The notes beneath the pieces were generated by a model. That model worked only from the letters and a program-made list of their open reading frames with translations, searched no databases and was not told the DNA's origin. A stretch of DNA of 64,000 bases from NCBI GenBank assembly GCA_022013695.1, contig JAKLPS010000027.1, positions 60,716-124,715 of the forward strand, read 5' to 3'. Below are positions 1-10,679 of the stretch, one piece after another. The stretch comes from Weeksellaceae bacterium. GTDB taxonomy: Bacteria; Bacteroidota; Bacteroidia; Flavobacteriales; Weeksellaceae. Each line of letters begins with the position of its first letter. Positions within the stretch are counted from its first letter, which is position 1. The position numbers and the translations under genes were made by a program.

Positions 1-1878
1 AATGAAAGAGTTAGAAAAGGTTTCCAACCAATTTTCCAATTACAGGATTTCCTGAAAATTAATAAAAATTCTAATTTGTGGACCTCCGTTTCTTATCAAT
101 TTGGAAAAGACAAGGGATCCCGATTGGACTGGCAGAATGTGCAGAATCCGTCACCAACCTATTATAAAAAATTACCAAGTTATTTTTCTAATAGTATAGA
201 TTACAACGCCTATCACAACAATACGGATCCCGCTTTGTACAGCACTTTAGAAGCAGGGCGCCTTGCTGCTTTGAGTGACTGGGAAAACAACAACGAGAAT
301 GTCACCCAACTCAACTGGAACGCAATGTATAACACCAATATGGCAAACGATGCGGTCGATCAGGCAGATTTGGCCAAGCGATACGGCCTTACCGGACGCA
401 GAGCAAAATACTTCTTAGTAAATGACGTGAGTGATGATAAAATTTGGAACGCCGCAACTCATTACACTTATAACTTTACAGACAAATCCAAATTCTTGTT
501 GAATGTATCCTATCAAAATTACCGATCAGAATACTACCGAGAGGTGAACGATATGTTAGGAGCAGACTATGTTTTAGGAGTTGATCCTTATGCACAGTCC
601 AACAGACAGGGCTCCTCGGGTCTTTATGATGTGAACGACACCAATCTTGCAAAACATGTGGGCGACAGAATTGGTTATAATTATATCCTTAGAAGACAGG
701 AAGTAAAAGTGAATCCGGGCATCAAATTCTCAACGGGAAATTTTGATGTTTTTGTAACTGGTTTGTTCGGATACTCTACTTCTAGCAGAGAAGGATTGTT
801 CCAACACTACCTCTATCAAAATAATTCTCTCGGAGAAAGCAAAGATTTCAACTACTGGAATTATGGTTTGAAAAGCCAGATCGTCTATAGACTTAATGGT
901 AGAAACTTCTTGGTTTACAACGGCTCCTATTTTTCGCAAGCCCCTTTCTTAGAAGACATTTTTATTAACCCAAGAAATAATAATTACGCAGCTCCTGGCA
1001 TCAAGAACACAAAAATAAACGGAAACGACTTGAGTTATGTCATGTCTACACCAAGAATGAAGCTGAGAGTAACTGGTTATCTTGTTGATACGCAAGATGA
1101 TACCAATGTTCAAAGATTCTTCACAGATGGACTTAGCCTCGCTACAAGTACCAGTGATGCCACCAACGGCGACACTGGTCAGACAGCAAGTGCTTTTGTG
1201 GTGCAGACGATGTCTAACTTAGACAAAAGAAATATGGGAGCAGAGTTGGGAGTAGATTACAAGATATTGCCAACGCTTTCCTTACAGGGTGTGGCGAATT
1301 GGGGAGATTACACTTACCGAAACAATCCAACTGTATATTTCGCATCCGACGTAGTAGCAGCCCCTTATGTAGATTATGGCAAAACCAATATCAAAGGGAT
1401 GAAAGTCGGCGGAACACCTCAAAAAGCATTCTCCGCAGGATTACGTTACAGCGATCCTCATTACTGGTGGATCGGTGCCAATTGGAATTATTTGGATGAC
1501 AACAATCTGGATCCGAATGCGATTACCAGAAGTGATGAGTGGATCCAAAATAATGCAAGCAACACACCTTACACCAATTTGGATCAGGACAAGGTTGATT
1601 ATTATATGAAGCAGAAAAAGCTAATGTCTGCCAATTTCATTAATGCAAATGTTGGAAAATCTTGGATCTTCGGAAAATATTATTTATTGATTTCTGCTTC
1701 TGTTAATAATATTTTAGATAATACAAAATATATTACCGGCGGATTCGAGCAGATAAGAAACTCCAACGGAAACGTAGATTTTGAGAATGATTTTAACAGC
1801 AAAACCCCAAACTTTGCACCAAAATACTGGTACACACAAGGGCGATCTTATTTCGTAAACCTACAAGTTAGATTCTAA
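1..1878 (+). CDS. TonB-dependent receptor, C-terminal part (5' end lies outside window)
   Basis: Frame stays open upstream of the listed start to the window edge; beta-barrel-like sequence ending in an aromatic C-terminus (FVNLQVRF). Confidence 0.85.
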   Translation, partial: NERVRKGFQPIFQLQDFLKINKNSNLWTSVSYQFGKDKGSRLDWQNVQNPSPTYYKKLPSYFSNSIDYNAYHNNTDPALYSTLEAGRLAALSDWENNNENVTQLNWNAMYNTNMANDAVDQADLAKRYGLTGRRAKYFLVNDVSDDKIWNAATHYTYNFTDKSKFLLNVSYQNYRSEYYREVNDMLGADYVLGVDPYAQSNRQGSSGLYDVNDTNLAKHVGDRIGYNYILRRQEVKVNPGIKFSTGNFDVFVTGLFGYSTSSREGLFQHYLYQNNSLGESKDFNYWNYGLKSQIVYRLNGRNFLVYNGSYFSQAPFLEDIFINPRNNNYAAPGIKNTKINGNDLSYVMSTPRMKLRVTGYLVDTQDDTNVQRFFTDGLSLATSTSDATNGDTGQTASAFVVQTMSNLDKRNMGAELGVDYKILPTLSLQGVANWGDYTYRNNPTVYFASDVVAAPYVDYGKTNIKGMKVGGTPQKAFSAGLRYSDPHYWWIGANWNYLDDNNLDPNAITRSDEWIQNNASNTPYTNLDQDKVDYYMKQKKLMSANFINANVGKSWIFGKYYLLISASVNNILDNTKYITGGFEQIRNSNGNVDFENDFNSKTPNFAPKYWYTQGRSYFVNLQVRF

Positions 1879-1906
1879 AAAATAATAATTTTAAAAAAGC
1901 AATATA

Positions 1907-3265
1907 ATGAATATAAAAAAATACTTCAAAATAAGTCTAGGGGCAGCTCTTTTAGTAGCAACCCAGATTTCTTGTATCCAAGACGATAATTGGGATGCGC
2001 CAGAGATTGTTTGTAACAACAAATTTGACGCTGCTACCTATTCTATGGCAGATGTTGTGGCAATGGCGCCCGCAAGCGGGACCAAGTTGTTCCCCAATTT
2101 ACCAGACTCCCCACCTGTTATTTTTGATGGTTACGTGGTATCATCTGATCAAAGTGGAAACTTTTACAAAACCATTTCTTTCCAAGACAAACCAGTCAAT
2201 CCAACCGTGGGACTGCAAATTGAAATTGATAACTCCGGTAATTTTGCCGATTTCCCAGCCGGTGCGCACATTAGAATCAAAGCCAACGGACTTGTTCTTG
2301 GCAGAGATGCGGGTGTGCTAAAATTAGGAGCAGTTGATCCCAACTACGCTATCGGAAGAATTCCTAAATCCATTGTCGGTCGATTTATGTCTGGAGTTTG
2401 CAGCGGGAACGGATTGGAAATTGTACAAATTACTCCTACAGTTGTCACATTAGATCAAATCACGGTAAGTCCTGGAGCGGATAAATTCATTAACACGCTA
2501 GTAAAGGTAAATGATGTTCAGTTTATTGATTCAGAAGTTGGCAAAAACCTGATGGACGTTGATGCTTCTAATACGCCAATCGACACCGATAGACATATTG
2601 AAAATCTTGCCGGCAAAACAGCGGTGGTAAGGACAGACGGTTTCTTCAAGCCAGCATATCAAATCCCGAATAAAAGCGGTGATATTACTTTTGTAGTGAG
2701 CAAATACAACTCCGCTTATCAAAATGTAATTAGAGCTTCCGGAGATATCAACTTTACAAAAGACAGACTGCCAAAACCAGCAACCATTTTTGAAGACACT
2801 TTCTCCAGTAATAGTTTTGCAACCAATGGCTGGTCTTTAGTAAGTGTGACGGGCGCAGAAACTTGGTACATCGCCGCCTTCGGAAATCCTAAACCGTGCG
2901 CAGCAATGAGCGGCTTCAACAGCGGGAATAAGGTTAATGAGGACTGGTTGATTTCAAAATCAATTTCACTTGCCGGCGCCAAAACGGCATCTTTCACTTT
3001 TGAAACGGATCGAGGCTATGCTGGAAACGAAATTGAAGTTTACGTAACCGAAAATTATACGGGTAATCCTGGAACTACAACTTGGACCAAACTAAATCCA
3101 ATTTTAGACACCACCACCACTTTCAGTGGATTCGTAAGTTCTGGAAATGTTGACTTTACGCCTTATATTGGGAAAAACGTTAACATTGCTTTCAAATATA
3201 CATCGACCACTTCTGCAGCAGCAACTTGGGAGATCGATAATGTAAAAGTTATCTTAACAAAATAA
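1907..3265 (+). CDS. DUF5689-type secreted lipoprotein with C-terminal choice-of-anchor J-like domain
   Basis: Lipoprotein signal (VATQISC), DUF5689-like region, C-terminal DWLISKSISLAGAKTASFTFET...WEIDNVKV typical of choice-of-anchor J. Confidence 0.75.
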   Translation: MNIKKYFKISLGAALLVATQISCIQDDNWDAPEIVCNNKFDAATYSMADVVAMAPASGTKLFPNLPDSPPVIFDGYVVSSDQSGNFYKTISFQDKPVNPTVGLQIEIDNSGNFADFPAGAHIRIKANGLVLGRDAGVLKLGAVDPNYAIGRIPKSIVGRFMSGVCSGNGLEIVQITPTVVTLDQITVSPGADKFINTLVKVNDVQFIDSEVGKNLMDVDASNTPIDTDRHIENLAGKTAVVRTDGFFKPAYQIPNKSGDITFVVSKYNSAYQNVIRASGDINFTKDRLPKPATIFEDTFSSNSFATNGWSLVSVTGAETWYIAAFGNPKPCAAMSGFNSGNKVNEDWLISKSISLAGAKTASFTFETDRGYAGNEIEVYVTENYTGNPGTTTWTKLNPILDTTTTFSGFVSSGNVDFTPYIGKNVNIAFKYTSTTSAAATWEIDNVKVILTK

Positions 3266-3284
3266 CCATCCAACTTTGAGAGAC

Positions 3285-3314
3285 AAAAAAGACCACAAAT
3301 TGTGGTCTTTTTTT
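3285..3314. terminator. Bidirectional rho-independent terminator
   Basis: aaaaaagaccaca-aat-tgtggtctttttt hairpin between convergent genes. Confidence 0.85.
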
Positions 3315-3350
3315 ATGTCAGTTTGGGAAAATTATTCTGTCATCCGTCTG

Positions 3351-3722
3351 CTACTCCAACTTCCGCTTGCAAAGATTCAGAAATTGAGATTCAACCACCG
3401 CATAACTATCCGGCATTTCTTTGGAAGCCCAGAAAATCATCGCCATCGATCGATCGCCAAACGCCTCCAGATAGGTCGCCTTATTTAGTCTGTAAGCTTC
3501 TCTCAGCAAGCGTTTGATGCGATTCCTATCCACCGCCCTTTTGAAAAATTTCTTGCCCACCGAAACACCAACTCGATGATTGGGAACGGAAAAACTTTCA
3601 CCAGATTTAAGGTGAATTACCCGGATATTGTCCACCGTCAGCCACTTCCCTTTCTTAAAAAGATGGTCGATTTCTGCTTTTCTTTTCAGCTTTTCGTGCG
3701 AGGGGAAGGTGTTTTTCATCAT
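3351..3722 (-). CDS. rnpA: Ribonuclease P protein component
   Basis: VGKKFFKRAVDRNRIKRLLREAYR RnpA signature. Confidence 0.95.
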   Translation of the reverse strand: MMKNTFPSHEKLKRKAEIDHLFKKGKWLTVDNIRVIHLKSGESFSVPNHRVGVSVGKKFFKRAVDRNRIKRLLREAYRLNKATYLEAFGDRSMAMIFWASKEMPDSYAVVESQFLNLCKRKLE

Positions 3723-3730
3723 TCGGAAAA

Positions 3731-4456
3731 TTATTCTTTTCCCATTAAATAATTGATAGCCTCCGCCGAAGCATATAATCCGAAAAGCGCCGGCATAAAA
3801 CTGATTGTTCCATAAAAAGAACGTTTAAAATTAGCGCCATCGGTCATTTTCAGGCTGTCTTCATCTTGCAATTCTGTTGAGAAAACACATCGGACACCTT
3901 TATCGATTTTTTCTTCCTTCAGCCGCTTTCGCACTTGTTTTGCCAACAGACAATTGTGGGTCTTGTGAATATCGCGCACCAAAACTTTGCTGGGATCGGT
4001 CTTTCCGCCGGCCCCCATCGAGGAGACCAGTTTGGTTTTGCTCCTTCTGCAAGCGATAATTAAAGCCAATTTTGGAGTCAGAGAATCGATACAATCCAGC
4101 ACATAATCAAATTTTTCCGATTTTATAAGTGCATCCATTTTCTCCGGTTCCAAAAAATCATTGATTTTTGTCAGCTCAAGTTGCGGATTAATGTCCATCA
4201 AGCGGTGTCCCACCACGTCTACTTTATGCTGCCCAATCGTAGAATGCAAAGCCGGTAATTGCCTGTTGATATTGGTAATATCTACAACGTCACCGTCTGC
4301 GATCACCATTTTTCCCACGCCAGCTCTCGCCAGAAATTCTGCTGCGAAAGATCCGACACCACCTAAGCCAACGACCAGAACTTTGGCCTTTTGCAGTTTT
4401 TCAATGCCTTCTTCTTTGACTAACAGTTCGGTGCGCTCCAGCCAAAATTTATCCAT
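3731..4456 (-). CDS. tcdA: tRNA threonylcarbamoyladenosine dehydratase (ThiF/HesA-type E1-like)
   Basis: VLVVGLGGVGSFAAEFLARAGVGKMVIADGDVVDITNINRQ. Confidence 0.9.
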   Translation of the reverse strand: MDKFWLERTELLVKEEGIEKLQKAKVLVVGLGGVGSFAAEFLARAGVGKMVIADGDVVDITNINRQLPALHSTIGQHKVDVVGHRLMDINPQLELTKINDFLEPEKMDALIKSEKFDYVLDCIDSLTPKLALIIACRRSKTKLVSSMGAGGKTDPSKVLVRDIHKTHNCLLAKQVRKRLKEEKIDKGVRCVFSTELQDEDSLKMTDGANFKRSFYGTISFMPALFGLYASAEAINYLMGKE

Positions 4457-5078
4457 TTGTTACGATATTTTCCAAATTTTCCCACATTTGCTGATTCAAC
4501 TTTTCCAATGAAATTGATTTAAGATCTGCCACCTTTTGATACAGTTTAATGATCTCAAAATCAGAATCATCCGTTTCCAAAAAGAGTTTTTGAAGAGGAA
4601 TATTTTTAATGATATTTTGCAAAGATAAGTTTTCTAAAGCCGCATATCCAAAACTGAGGTAGAAGCCCGCTTCCAAAAGTTCTCTCGCAATATTCTCTTT
4701 TTTATTAAATCCATGAACAACTAAAGGAACTTTCGTGTTTTTGTAATGCAAAATCTGGGAAAATCGTCTCACACAATGGATGATGATTGGTTTTCTGACG
4801 GTTTGTGCCCAAGAAATATGTGCGGCGAAAACTTCATTTTGAAGTTCATCATCAATGGCAACATTGCTGTCTAACCCACATTCGCCGATGGCAATGCAGT
4901 TTGCGGAAAAAGAAGTGATTTTGATTTTTTCGAACTGGGTTTTCCAGTTTTCGGTAATGTCTTTGGGATGCAAACCTGCGGAAAATTTGGTGTTCGGAAT
5001 TTCTTCATCCAAACCTAAATTATAAATTCCGTTTCTAGCGAGTTGATGATGGTGAAAATCCAGCAAATCCATACTCAA
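4449..5078 (-). CDS. TatD family hydrolase
   Basis: DFHHHQ..., GECGLD, IIHCVR, LETDDS motifs; overlaps tcdA by 8 bp. Confidence 0.85.
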   Translation of the reverse strand: MSMDLLDFHHHQLARNGIYNLGLDEEIPNTKFSAGLHPKDITENWKTQFEKIKITSFSANCIAIGECGLDSNVAIDDELQNEVFAAHISWAQTVRKPIIIHCVRRFSQILHYKNTKVPLVVHGFNKKENIARELLEAGFYLSFGYAALENLSLQNIIKNIPLQKLFLETDDSDFEIIKLYQKVADLKSISLEKLNQQMWENLENIVTNG

Positions 5079-5255
5079 AGATAAGGAATTAAACTTTTTC
5101 AGACGGATAACGAAACGATCATCATCATTTCAAAACTAAATAGTGGGGAGAAAGTGCAATGCCCGAGTTTACATTAGCCGGCAATAAAATGGAACATCAA
5201 ATTTATTCCTAGTAATTAAAGAATTTGCTACTTTTACATAGATTTTTCCTAATTC

Positions 5256-5885
5256 ATGAGAAAAAAATTTACCGAGAAACAGATAAAAATTCTGGATGTT
5301 GCAGAAGAATTAATTGCTAAAAAAGGCTTCGACGGCACTACGGTGCGCGATATCTGTACAAAAGCCAACATCAATGTTGCGATGATCTCCTACTATTTCG
5401 GATCCAAGGAAAAGATGATGTCCTATCTTTACCAACTGCGGGCGCAACGCACGAAAGAAAGTTTTGCTGAGTTCGCCCAAACTATCAAAGAAGGGAAACC
5501 CGAGATGCAGATGAAGGAAATCATCAATTATCTCTTGTCCCTGCTTTTCCGGTTCAATTATTTCCACGGTTTTGTGACGCAGGAGATCCGGACGATGGAT
5601 CACGTGAAAGATGATCTTTTGGATTTTTATCAGATCTGCGTCGCAAGGATCGATGAGGTAGTGAAAAAGGGCATTGTTTCAGGCGTTTTTCACAACGCGC
5701 CAAAATCAGAAGATGTCCTGACTATGATTATTGGCTCAACTTTATTCGTGATTAGAAATAGGAATTTTTATGAGCTTTACATTCCTGCAACGAGCGACGC
5801 GCAATATATGAAAGAAGCCGAACAGAAACTGAGAAGCAGTATTCTGCTGACGGTTTTTGCACTTTTGGATTATGATGCAGAGTGA
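5256..5885 (+). CDS. TetR/AcrR family transcriptional regulator
   Basis: N-terminal HTH: ILDVAEELIAKKGFDGTTVRDICTKANINVAMISYYFGSKEKMM. Confidence 0.9.
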   Translation: MRKKFTEKQIKILDVAEELIAKKGFDGTTVRDICTKANINVAMISYYFGSKEKMMSYLYQLRAQRTKESFAEFAQTIKEGKPEMQMKEIINYLLSLLFRFNYFHGFVTQEIRTMDHVKDDLLDFYQICVARIDEVVKKGIVSGVFHNAPKSEDVLTMIIGSTLFVIRNRNFYELYIPATSDAQYMKEAEQKLRSSILLTVFALLDYDAE

Positions 5886-5916
5886 TTTTTCCAGCTCGGC
5901 GCAAGAGCATTTTTAC

Positions 5917-7059
5917 TTAATTATGAGCCAATTTCAACGCTTCGTTGATGTAGAATTGCACTTCTGCCGGGCGGTTTTTGGCGTCCTTTTCTTGTCCTTC
6001 TTTATTGCCCAATCGCACGATAATCAGATCAAAATCCGGAACCACGATAACATATTGGCCATAAAGTCCCCGAAGATAATAATGGGGAATCTTGGCGTCG
6101 TCATTTATCCAAACGCCCATTCCGTAAACACCGTTTGAATGCTGCGTTGGTGTAATCATTTGATGCACAAATTTTTCATCAATCAAAGGAATATTCTGAA
6201 ATTTTCCGCCGTTTAAAAGCAGCGAACCCAGTTTTGCGAAGTCTCTGGCATTGGAATGGATGCAGCAGAACGCTTTTTCAACACCGAGTTCGTCCGTTGT
6301 CCAATCTGCGTCTTGCTCCATACCGAGCGGTTTCCACAGTTTTGCAGAAGCGTACTCGGCAAGTGGCATCCCCACGGCTTTGCCAACGGCAAATCCCAAT
6401 AGTTGAGTAGCGCCACTTTGGTATTCAAATTTTTCGCCCGGTTGTTGTTTTATCTTTTTTTGGAAGACCACCTGGGCTAAAGAAAATCCATAGTAGGCCG
6501 CTGCATTGGGCGAAAAGGGGTTTTTGTAATCCTCGTTCCAATCTAGTCCGGCTTCCATCGTTGCGAAATTTCGCAAGGTCAAATCATTCCCAAACGATTT
6601 TTCCGAAAATTCAGGATAGAAATCTGAAAATTTTTGATCAAGGCTTAGAATCCTACCATCATCAATGGCCTTCCCAACCAAGAGGACGGTCACGGCTTTG
6701 GCCATAGAAAAGGAGTTACTGCCGGTGTTATTTTTATAACCATCCCAATATCTTTCCTGCAAAATCTTCCCGTTCCGGATGATCAAAAAAGAAACAGATT
6801 CTGTGTCCTTCAGATGCTTTTCTAATTGGGGAGACAGCGCGATTTTGTTGTAATCCTTATCAATCGGCCATGGTTTGGCGTTTCCTTTGGAAATCTTGCG
6901 AGCCGGGAAATACTTGCCATCGTCAATCGTAGAACTGGTTTCTCCGCGCAAGTAAGTTAATCGGACGCCTTTGAAAAGGTACTGATAGCCGGAAATGTAA
7001 ACGGCGAGAATAACTCCTGCTATGATCAGAAGCGATATATTCAAAGGTTTTTTCAACAT
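5917..7059 (-). CDS. Serine hydrolase (beta-lactamase / penicillin-binding-like)
   Basis: SxxK motif SMAK; class C-like fold sequence; N-terminal TM. Confidence 0.85.
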   Translation of the reverse strand: MLKKPLNISLLIIAGVILAVYISGYQYLFKGVRLTYLRGETSSTIDDGKYFPARKISKGNAKPWPIDKDYNKIALSPQLEKHLKDTESVSFLIIRNGKILQERYWDGYKNNTGSNSFSMAKAVTVLLVGKAIDDGRILSLDQKFSDFYPEFSEKSFGNDLTLRNFATMEAGLDWNEDYKNPFSPNAAAYYGFSLAQVVFQKKIKQQPGEKFEYQSGATQLLGFAVGKAVGMPLAEYASAKLWKPLGMEQDADWTTDELGVEKAFCCIHSNARDFAKLGSLLLNGGKFQNIPLIDEKFVHQMITPTQHSNGVYGMGVWINDDAKIPHYYLRGLYGQYVIVVPDFDLIIVRLGNKEGQEKDAKNRPAEVQFYINEALKLAHN

Positions 7060-7143
7060 CAGAAATACTTTAGTGTAAAATTAAATCTAATTTGCCCAAT
7101 TATCGATAAATTTGTTTGGAATGATTTTCGATTTTCTTGTTTT

Positions 7144-8385
7144 ATGAATGATGATCTCAAAAAAAAGCAACTTCGCAATCACAAGCGCTTGGCAACGGGA
7201 TTATTTATCTTGATGGCGATCGTGTTTGTTGGGATGACTGTTTTGCAAAAACAAAATCCTTCGCATTGGATCGGATACATCCGGGCCTTCTCGGAAGCAG
7301 CGATGGTTGGCGCTTTGGCCGATTGGTTTGCCGTGACGGCGCTTTTTCATTATCCTTTGGGAATCAAAATACCACACACGAATCTGATCGAAAACAGCAA
7401 AGAAAAAATCGGCGATAATCTGGGCAACTTCGTGGTGGAGAATTTTCTTTCGCCTCAAAATATCCGACCATATATCCAAAAACTAAAAGTTTCGGCTTAT
7501 CTGGGCGATTGGCTTTCAAAGGAACGAAATCAAAACCTTTTGATCTCCGAGCTGTCCTCTATTTTAATGGATATTCTTCAAAAACTGGACGACGATGCTG
7601 TGGTAAAATTCATTACGCATAAAGCGGAAGAAATGTCGCAATCCATAAAACTCAATGCCATCATCGGAAACGGAATCGAATATTTATTAAACAAAAATGA
7701 TCATCAGAGATTGATTACCGGTCTGAGCTCGCAAATTAAAAATTATATCCTCGCGAATCAACAGCTGGTGACGGAACGGGTGGAAAAAGAAAGCTTCTTC
7801 TTCATTCCAAAATCGGTGGATTCCAAAATTTCTGAAAAAATCACGAAAGGACTCAGCGATTATTTCCGCGAAGTGGAAGAAGACTTGAATCATCCTCTGC
7901 GAACCGAAATCACCCAAAAGATTTTTGAATTTTCCAAAGAATTGAAAGATGAACCAAAATGGGAATCGGAGTTTGAAGGCATAAAATCGGAATTTCTGGA
8001 TGGTGAAAAACTGAATCAATATGCCGAGGATATTTGGCATTCGCTGAAATCTTCGTTAATTGTAGAATTGACGGAAAATAATTCTAAACTGAAATCATAC
8101 ATCCAAAAAAATCTCGGCGAGCTCGTTGACAACCTCCAGAACGATGAGCCATTTCAGCACCGAATCGATCATTGGGTGCGGGTTACGGCTTACAAATATA
8201 TTCTGAAAAACACCAAAGGTTTCGGGGAATTAATTAGCAACACCGTCGGGAATTGGGAAGGCAAAGAACTCAGCCGAAAACTAGAGTTGGAAGTGGGGAA
8301 AGATCTGCAATTTATTCGTATTAATGGAACGGTCGTCGGCGGTTTGGTAGGACTGATTATTTACACCATCGCCAATTTCATATAA
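7144..8385 (+). CDS. DUF445 family membrane protein
   Basis: EAAMVGALADWFAVTALFHYPLGIKIPHTNLI typical of DUF445. Confidence 0.9.
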   Translation: MNDDLKKKQLRNHKRLATGLFILMAIVFVGMTVLQKQNPSHWIGYIRAFSEAAMVGALADWFAVTALFHYPLGIKIPHTNLIENSKEKIGDNLGNFVVENFLSPQNIRPYIQKLKVSAYLGDWLSKERNQNLLISELSSILMDILQKLDDDAVVKFITHKAEEMSQSIKLNAIIGNGIEYLLNKNDHQRLITGLSSQIKNYILANQQLVTERVEKESFFFIPKSVDSKISEKITKGLSDYFREVEEDLNHPLRTEITQKIFEFSKELKDEPKWESEFEGIKSEFLDGEKLNQYAEDIWHSLKSSLIVELTENNSKLKSYIQKNLGELVDNLQNDEPFQHRIDHWVRVTAYKYILKNTKGFGELISNTVGNWEGKELSRKLELEVGKDLQFIRINGTVVGGLVGLIIYTIANFI

Positions 8386-8388
8386 AAA

Positions 8389-8418
8389 AATAGCGACCCA
8401 AAAATATCGGTCGCTATT
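8389..8418. terminator. Rho-independent terminator (convergent genes)
   Basis: aatagcgacc...ggtcgctatt hairpin. Confidence 0.75.
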
Positions 8419-8437
8419 CTTTATTGATTGAAAATGA

Positions 8438-10327
8438 TTACTTCAAACTCTCGAAACTACGCTTGATAAAGTCGGTCAGTTCCTTTCCTTTCAGTAGATT
8501 TTGAGATAATTTTGCGAGATCCAACGCCTGATTAATCATCGCTTTTTTCTTATCGGCATCCTCTATTTTCAGCAATTCTTCCGCAAATTCGGAATTGCAA
8601 TTGACGACGAGATTGTACATTTCGGGGAAACCGCCCATTGCAAACATTCCGCCGCCGCCTGTAGCCTGCATATCTTTCATTCTTCGAAAAAACTCCGGCT
8701 GAGTCAAGGTAAACGGCGCATCGGCAGAATCAAGATCTTCCAACTGAACAGTGAATTTCTCATCATTGACAGATTCCTCGATTTCTTTTTTCAATTTTTC
8801 CTTATCCGTTTCATTCAATTTAGAAATCACTGGCTCATCTTTTTTGATGAGATTATTGATGTGATCTGCATCCACTCTTGCAAAAGCAATCTTTTCTTTC
8901 GATGCCTCCATTTTTTGGATCAGATGCGGCACGATGGGAGAATCGAGCAATAGCACTTCATAGCCTTTCTCTTTCGCCGCCTCGATGTAGCTGTGTTGCT
9001 CATCGCTGTTGGACGCATATAGAACGACTGTTTTGCCGTCCTTATCGGTTTGGTTGGTTTTGATTTTGTCCATCAACTCGTCCCAAAGATAATACTGGCC
9101 ATCGGTTGTTGGATATAGTGCAAATTTGTCAGATTTGTCATAGAATTTATCCTCCGAAATCATCCCATATTCTATCACGACTTTGATATCGTTCCAATTT
9201 TTTTCGTAATCTTCACGGTTTTCGTTGAGGAGCGCTACCATCTTGTCGGCCACTTTTTTGGTGATGTAAGACGAGATTTTTTTCACCGCGGCATCAGCTT
9301 GTAGATAAGAACGCGAAACATTTAAAGGAATATCAGGAGAATCGATTACACCTCTCAGAAGCATCAAGAAATCCGGAACGATGCCTTTCACTTCATCGGT
9401 CACAAAGACCTGATTTTGATACAATTGGATCTTATCTTTCTCGATATTAATATTGTTTCCTAATTTTGGAAAGAACAAAATTCCGGTCAAATTAAACGGA
9501 TAATCCACATTCAAATGGATATGAAACAAAGGATCTTCAAACTGCATCGGATACAGCTCTCTGTAAAAGTTGTTGTAATCCTCCTCGGTCAGCTCAGAGG
9601 GCGCTTTCGTCCACGCCGGATTGGGATTGTTGATAATATTGTCCACCTCAACGGTTTCTGGTTTTGCATCTTTCGCAGCACCTTCCGGCAAAGGCAGTGT
9701 TTCTTTTCGGGTTCCGAATTTGATAGGAATTTGATTGAATTTATTATACTTCGTCAAAAGCTCACGAATCTTGTACTCTTCCAAAAATTCCAAAGAATCT
9801 TCTGCAATATGAAGCACGATTTCCGTTCCTCTGTCAGACTTTTCAGTTTCTTCAAGCGTATATTCCGGACTTCCGTCGCAAATCCACCGAACCGCTTTAC
9901 TATCTTCTTTGTAAGATTTGGTTAAGATTTCCACTTTCTCCGCCACCATAAACGCAGAATAAAATCCAAGACCAAAATGTCCGATAATTCCAGCATCTTT
10001 GGCAGAATCTTTATATTTTTCAAGAAATTCCTCTGCGCCAGAAAACGCCACTTGGTTGATGTATTTTTCAACTTCCTCGCCCGTCATTCCGATTCCTCGA
10101 TCCTTGATGGTCAGCGTTTTCGCCTCTTTATTAATTTCCACTTCGATGATCGGATTTCCGTAATCCACTTTCGCTTCACCAATCACGGTCAGATGTTTCA
10201 ACTTCGTGGTGGCATCTGTCGCGTTCGAGATCAATTCACGAAGAAAAATTTCGTGATCGCTGTAAAGAAACTTTTTGATCAGCGGAAAAATATTCTCCAC
10301 GGACACATTAATACTTCCTGTTGACAT
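8438..10327 (-). CDS. htpG: Molecular chaperone HtpG (Hsp90)
   Basis: HEIFLRELISNATDATTKL, DRGIGMT, GHFGLGFYSAFMVA. Confidence 0.98.
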   Translation of the reverse strand: MSTGSINVSVENIFPLIKKFLYSDHEIFLRELISNATDATTKLKHLTVIGEAKVDYGNPIIEVEINKEAKTLTIKDRGIGMTGEEVEKYINQVAFSGAEEFLEKYKDSAKDAGIIGHFGLGFYSAFMVAEKVEILTKSYKEDSKAVRWICDGSPEYTLEETEKSDRGTEIVLHIAEDSLEFLEEYKIRELLTKYNKFNQIPIKFGTRKETLPLPEGAAKDAKPETVEVDNIINNPNPAWTKAPSELTEEDYNNFYRELYPMQFEDPLFHIHLNVDYPFNLTGILFFPKLGNNINIEKDKIQLYQNQVFVTDEVKGIVPDFLMLLRGVIDSPDIPLNVSRSYLQADAAVKKISSYITKKVADKMVALLNENREDYEKNWNDIKVVIEYGMISEDKFYDKSDKFALYPTTDGQYYLWDELMDKIKTNQTDKDGKTVVLYASNSDEQHSYIEAAKEKGYEVLLLDSPIVPHLIQKMEASKEKIAFARVDADHINNLIKKDEPVISKLNETDKEKLKKEIEESVNDEKFTVQLEDLDSADAPFTLTQPEFFRRMKDMQATGGGGMFAMGGFPEMYNLVVNCNSEFAEELLKIEDADKKKAMINQALDLAKLSQNLLKGKELTDFIKRSFESLK

Positions 10328-10454
10328 ATTTATATTATTTTTTGTTTTATTTAATTTTCAATCCAGACATCAGAATCAATCTACTTTCTAACATCTAAAC
10401 GCTCACTTCTACTTGGGCGACTGCCAAAAGCCAAAACTTTCCCCACGCTATTTT

Positions 10455-10551
10455 GTCACCGGGCTATTCGCTACAATCTTTTGCTTATCACGTCTTGTCA
10501 TCAATCGGCGCATTTCACAAGCAAAAGGATTTCCACTACTATCCCTATCGC
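10455..10551 (-). ncRNA. Candidate structured intergenic RNA element, copy A (Flavo-1-like; class assignment tentative)
   Basis: Minus strand reads atagggatagtagtggaaatccttttgctt...aagcaaaagattgtagcgaatagcccgg; stem cttttgctt/aagcaaaag; shares its core with copy B at 47466-47602. Confidence 0.5.
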
Positions 10552-10679
10552 AGATTTCCACAGCCACTCCAGATTTCACAAAAAAAAGACCATTGAGATA
10601 ATAATGACAAATTGTCGCTTTGTATTTTATCTTTGCATTCATTGTTGAGTTTGAAGTTTATACTGAGCTTGACGAAGCG

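Noticed and set aside
1-3265. TonB receptor + DUF5689 lipoprotein as a novel uptake system
   Set aside because: A common arrangement in Bacteroidota, and the receptor is truncated by the window edge, so no claim of novelty can be supported.
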